In this document: positions 29,793 to 31,762 of the stretch, in pieces | How positions within the stretch are numbered: the first letter of the stretch is position 1 | Layout of the letters: the number at the start of each line of letters is the position of its first letter | Assembly (NCBI GenBank): GCA_023386765.1 | Contig: JAEWJD010000392.1 | Span: 1-31,762, forward strand | Length of the DNA: 31,762 nucleotides | Direction of reading: 5' to 3' | Origin: Pseudomonadota bacterium | GTDB taxonomy: Bacteria > Pseudomonadota > Gammaproteobacteria > Burkholderiales > Burkholderiaceae_B | Notes under the pieces: model-generated | Database searches by the model: none | What the model saw: only the letters and a program-made list of their open reading frames with translations | Told to the model about the DNA's origin: nothing | Position numbers and translations under genes: made by a program

Positions 29793-30953
29793 ATGAGCAA
29801 GCGCGAAGTGACAGTCCCCCCTTACCAAACCGTGGCACTGGTGTTGCAGGGGGGCGGTGCCCTGGGCGCCTACCAGGCGGGCGTCTACGAGGGGCTGCAC
29901 GAGGCAGGCATACGGCCCAATTGGGTGTCGGGTATTTCCATCGGCTCGATCAATGCCGCCATCATTGCCGGCTCCCCCGAGGATGAGCGGGTCGAGCGCC
30001 TGCGAGGCTTCTGGGAGAGCATCTGCCGCCCGACCGGCTTTGCCGCCTTGCCCTGGGGCGACGCCTGGGCCGAAATGTTCCAGGGCATGCCCTTTGGCTT
30101 CGGCTCCTCGACCTCGAACAGCCACCTGGCCGCTTTCAATGCCATCTGGCAGGGGCAGCCGGGATTTTTCTCCCCGCGCTATCTTTCGCCCTATCTCTTG
30201 CGCGACGCCGGGCCGGCCTCCACCAGTTTCTACGACACCGGGCCGCTGGCCGAGACCTTGGCACGCTACGTCGACGTCGACCTGCTCAACCAGAGCGGCG
30301 TGCGCGTGAGCTTCGGCGCGGTCAATGTGCGCAGTGGCAACTTCAACTATTTCGATAGCAGCAAGCAGAAGGTCGGGCTGTCGCACGTGATTGCCTCGGG
30401 CGCGCTGCCCCCCGGCTTTCCCGCCGTCGAAATCGACCACAAGCATTACTGGGATGGCGGACTGGTGTCCAACACGCCGTTGGCCGGGGTGTTATCGGAG
30501 TCGCCCTTGCGCGAGACGCTGGCCTTCCAGGTGGATTTGTGGCCGGCGCGGGGTCCGTTGCCCAAGACCATGGATGAGGTGGCCGAGCGCCAGAAAGACA
30601 TTCAGTACTCCAGCCGCACGCGTACCGTCACCGACAACTTCGCGCGCGTGCTGCACCTGCGCCTTGGCCTGCAGCGGCTGCTGGAGCGGTTGCCCGAAAG
30701 CGAGCGCAACAGCCCTGAACTGGCCGATCTGCGTTGCGAGGCCTGCACACCGGCGGTGAATATCGTCAACCTCATCTACGAGGCCAAGCATTACGAGCGC
30801 CACTCCAAGGATTACGAGTTCAGCACCGAGGCCATGCGGGAGCACTGGCGTGCCGGCCTGATGGATATCCGGCGCACGCTGGACAAGCCCGGGGTGCTGG
30901 ACCGGCCGCCTGCCGGCAAGCCCTTCGTGGCACACGACGTTCACCGGCGCTAA
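29793..30953 (+). CDS. Patatin-like phospholipase with DUF3734-type C-terminus
   Basis: Serine acyl hydrolase of the patatin family, 386 residues, no signal peptide. The oxyanion glycine loop QGGGALGAYQAGVYEGL (residues 19-35), nucleophile Ser49 in SGISIGS and the catalytic Asp221 in YWDGGLVSNTPL form the Ser-Asp dyad. ERQKDIQYSSRTRTVTDN and the C-terminal helices with YEAKHYERHSKDYEFS (residues about 328-345) match the DUF3734 extension found in many proteobacterial members. In other species such genes often neighbour 3-hydroxybutyrate dehydrogenase and relate to lipid or polyhydroxybutyrate turnover; no such neighbour is visible here. Co-directional with and 13 bases behind the lipoprotein gene. 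Confidence 0.9.
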   Translation: MSKREVTVPPYQTVALVLQGGGALGAYQAGVYEGLHEAGIRPNWVSGISIGSINAAIIAGSPEDERVERLRGFWESICRPTGFAALPWGDAWAEMFQGMPFGFGSSTSNSHLAAFNAIWQGQPGFFSPRYLSPYLLRDAGPASTSFYDTGPLAETLARYVDVDLLNQSGVRVSFGAVNVRSGNFNYFDSSKQKVGLSHVIASGALPPGFPAVEIDHKHYWDGGLVSNTPLAGVLSESPLRETLAFQVDLWPARGPLPKTMDEVAERQKDIQYSSRTRTVTDNFARVLHLRLGLQRLLERLPESERNSPELADLRCEACTPAVNIVNLIYEAKHYERHSKDYEFSTEAMREHWRAGLMDIRRTLDKPGVLDRPPAGKPFVAHDVHRR

Positions 30954-31116
30954 AGGGGCAGGGGCCGCCTCTTTGGGTCAGATAGGTCTGCTTTCCTTAT
31001 CCGTCGCCCAGGGCGATTCGCAAACAATCGTAATCTGGCGCGTACTTGAGCAAGATGGTGTGCAGCCTTGTGGTTTGGCGCATCCGTTTGCCTGACCTCT
31101 CTTTGCCGTTGCCGCC
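30954..31116 (+). other. Gap between the phospholipase and the winged-helix regulator
   Basis: Of these 163 bases nothing can be named firmly. The stretch around 31016-31050 is AT-richer and may hold the regulator promoter. No strong terminator hairpin follows the phospholipase stop. Confidence 0.25.
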
Positions 31117-31491
31117 ATGACCCAACCCCTCATCGTCCCGGGGCTGGCCGCCGAGGCCTCCCCCGATGTCCTGACTCCGCCTGCCGCTGCGGCTGCCGAA
31201 ACCTGGCAGTTGCTGTACCGGGGGTGGGTGTTGAGCACGCCGCAGGGTGTGCGGATCAGCCTTACCACCTTGGAACGTGTCTGTTTCCTGGCGATCGCCG
31301 ATCATCCTGGCCGGGAGCTGTCTCGCGATATCCTCATGAAGGCCTTGCCCGGTTCCAGCTTGCGCACCCTCAATGTGGCGATCAGCCGGCTGCGCAAAAA
31401 GGTCAGCGATGCCGGCATGGAGCTGCCGCTGCATACCGTGCATGGCATGGGCTACGTTTTTCTCGGCCATCTGTATGTGCAGCCGTCCTGA
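31117..31491 (+). CDS. Stand-alone OmpR/PhoB-type winged-helix regulator
   Basis: A 124-residue protein that is essentially one DNA-binding domain. After a Pro/Ala-rich N-terminus (residues 1-30) comes the OmpR/PhoB effector fold: WQLLYRGWVLSTPQGVRISL (beta platform), TTLERVCFLAIADHPGRELSRDILM (helices 1 and 2), LRTLNVAISRLRKKVSDAG (recognition helix) and LPLHTVHGMGYVF (wing). There is no receiver domain and no membrane helix, so it is neither a normal response regulator nor a ToxR-type protein; activity would be set by expression or a partner. It lies 203 bases ahead of a gene for an exported protein on the same strand, the likely target. ATG 31117 has only a weak ribosome-binding site. Confidence 0.82.
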   Translation: MTQPLIVPGLAAEASPDVLTPPAAAAAETWQLLYRGWVLSTPQGVRISLTTLERVCFLAIADHPGRELSRDILMKALPGSSLRTLNVAISRLRKKVSDAGMELPLHTVHGMGYVFLGHLYVQPS

Positions 31492-31545
31492 GCGGGACTG
31501 GGCAGGGGCGCGCTGCGTGCAACGCGAGATAACCGCCCGGAATGT

Positions 31546-31641
31546 AAGGGAACTTCTGAAATTATCAGAAAAAACCAGGGTTTTCCCTTGAGAAATAAGC
31601 TACATTACGTGAGTTCGCGTCACCTCTTTATGAGAAATAAG
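31546..31641 (+). promoter_or_regulatory. Structured AT-rich leader with nested inverted repeats and direct repeats
   Basis: Outer inverted repeat AAGGGAA (31546-31552) / TTCCCTT (31583-31589) encloses a perfect hairpin TTCTGA-AATTA-TCAGAA (31554-31570). Two copies of TGAGAAATAAG stand at 31589-31599 and 31631-31641, 42 bases apart, close to four helical turns. This lies between the winged-helix regulator and the exported-protein gene and is a likely operator/promoter area; tandem direct repeats are how OmpR/PhoB-type domains usually bind. A terminator role for the first hairpin cannot be excluded. Confidence 0.5.
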
Positions 31642-31694
31642 AACCGTCTGCTAGGCGGAACGAGGGTGGCGTGCTTTCACTCCGTGAGGGATTC

Positions 31695-31762
31695 ATGCGC
31701 TTTTCTCCTCAACGTGTTTCGGGTCTGGGCATCGCCGTAACGCTTGGTTTGCTGTTGGCTGC
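31695..31762 (+). CDS. N-terminus of an exported protein (cut by the window edge)
   Basis: ATG 31695 follows TGAGGG (31685-31690) at good spacing and opens MRFSPQRVSGLGIAVTLGLL, continuing hydrophobic to the window end after 22 codons. Two arginines followed by a hydrophobic core make a Sec signal peptide likely, so the product is probably periplasmic, outer-membrane or secreted. Nothing more of it is visible and no family can be named. Its long AT-rich leader and the adjacent dedicated-looking regulator suggest tightly controlled expression. Confidence 0.6.
   Translation, partial: MRFSPQRVSGLGIAVTLGLLLA

Noticed and set aside
1..31762. CRISPR arrays, tRNA/rRNA genes, insertion sequences, prophage genes
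   Set aside because: I saw no regularly spaced repeats, no tRNA-like cloverleaf, no transposase or integrase motifs and no phage structural genes on either strand.

Overview
The window looks like a piece of a GC-rich betaproteobacterial chromosome, most likely Alcaligenaceae (Bordetella/Achromobacter group). This is inferred from the strong GC bias at third codon positions, two orphan Bug/TctC-type periplasmic receptors beside CoA-dependent catabolic genes, the DUF3734-type patatin, and the style of the proteins. I could not run a search, so the genus is inference. No rRNA, tRNA, insertion sequence, prophage gene or CRISPR array was seen; almost every base belongs to ordinary metabolic, transport or regulatory genes.

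Layout. (1) 1-2885: a Bcr/CflA drug efflux pump on the minus strand, divergent from a cyclopropane-fatty-acid synthase with its terminator. (2) 2886-6617: a 475-base gene-free AT-rich leader, then a compatible-solute (glycine betaine type) ABC importer, proX-proW-proV, ending in a clear terminator. (3) 6682-14424: a fused double-domain tautomerase, then a CoA-ester catabolic cluster: Bug receptor, MaoC-fold protein and CaiB-type CoA transferase (minus); a LysR regulator (plus, divergent from the transferase); two adjacent acyl-CoA dehydrogenases (minus); and a thiolase (plus, divergent from the dehydrogenases). (4) 14433-16819: gamma-glutamyltransferase-family protein divergent from a spermidine-synthase-like methyltransferase-fold protein. 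(5) 16898-22421: a malonate operon, GntR/FCD regulator, malonyl-CoA decarboxylase, crotonase-fold protein and malonyl-CoA synthetase, closed by a terminator and followed by a second Bug receptor. (6) 22533-23066: periplasmic Cu,Zn superoxide dismutase. (7) 23267-26075: a three-gene ABC importer of the TrpX/TrpY/TrpZ type. (8) 26081-29086: molybdate importer modABC behind a probable ModE operator, with convergent modE whose 3' end overlaps modC. (9) 29183-30953: DUF4136 lipoprotein and patatin-like phospholipase. (10) 31117-end: a stand-alone OmpR/PhoB-type winged-helix regulator, a structured AT-rich leader, and the first 22 codons of an exported protein cut by the window edge.

How the parts work together. 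The malonate block is coherent: malonate is activated to malonyl-CoA by MatB and decarboxylated to acetyl-CoA by malonyl-CoA decarboxylase under a GntR repressor, with a Bug receptor in the place where a MatC carrier is often found. The 7.0-14.4 kb cluster has the logic of a beta-oxidation-like route (CoA transfer, dehydrogenation, hydration, thiolysis), but its substrate is unknown and two of its enzymes depart from the standard catalytic residues. The most interesting leads are the MaoC-fold protein lacking the hydratase dyad, the crotonase in the malonate operon lacking one of the two catalytic glutamates, the paired acyl-CoA dehydrogenases, the Mop-less ModC overlapping modE, and the regulator/leader/exported-protein unit at the right edge.
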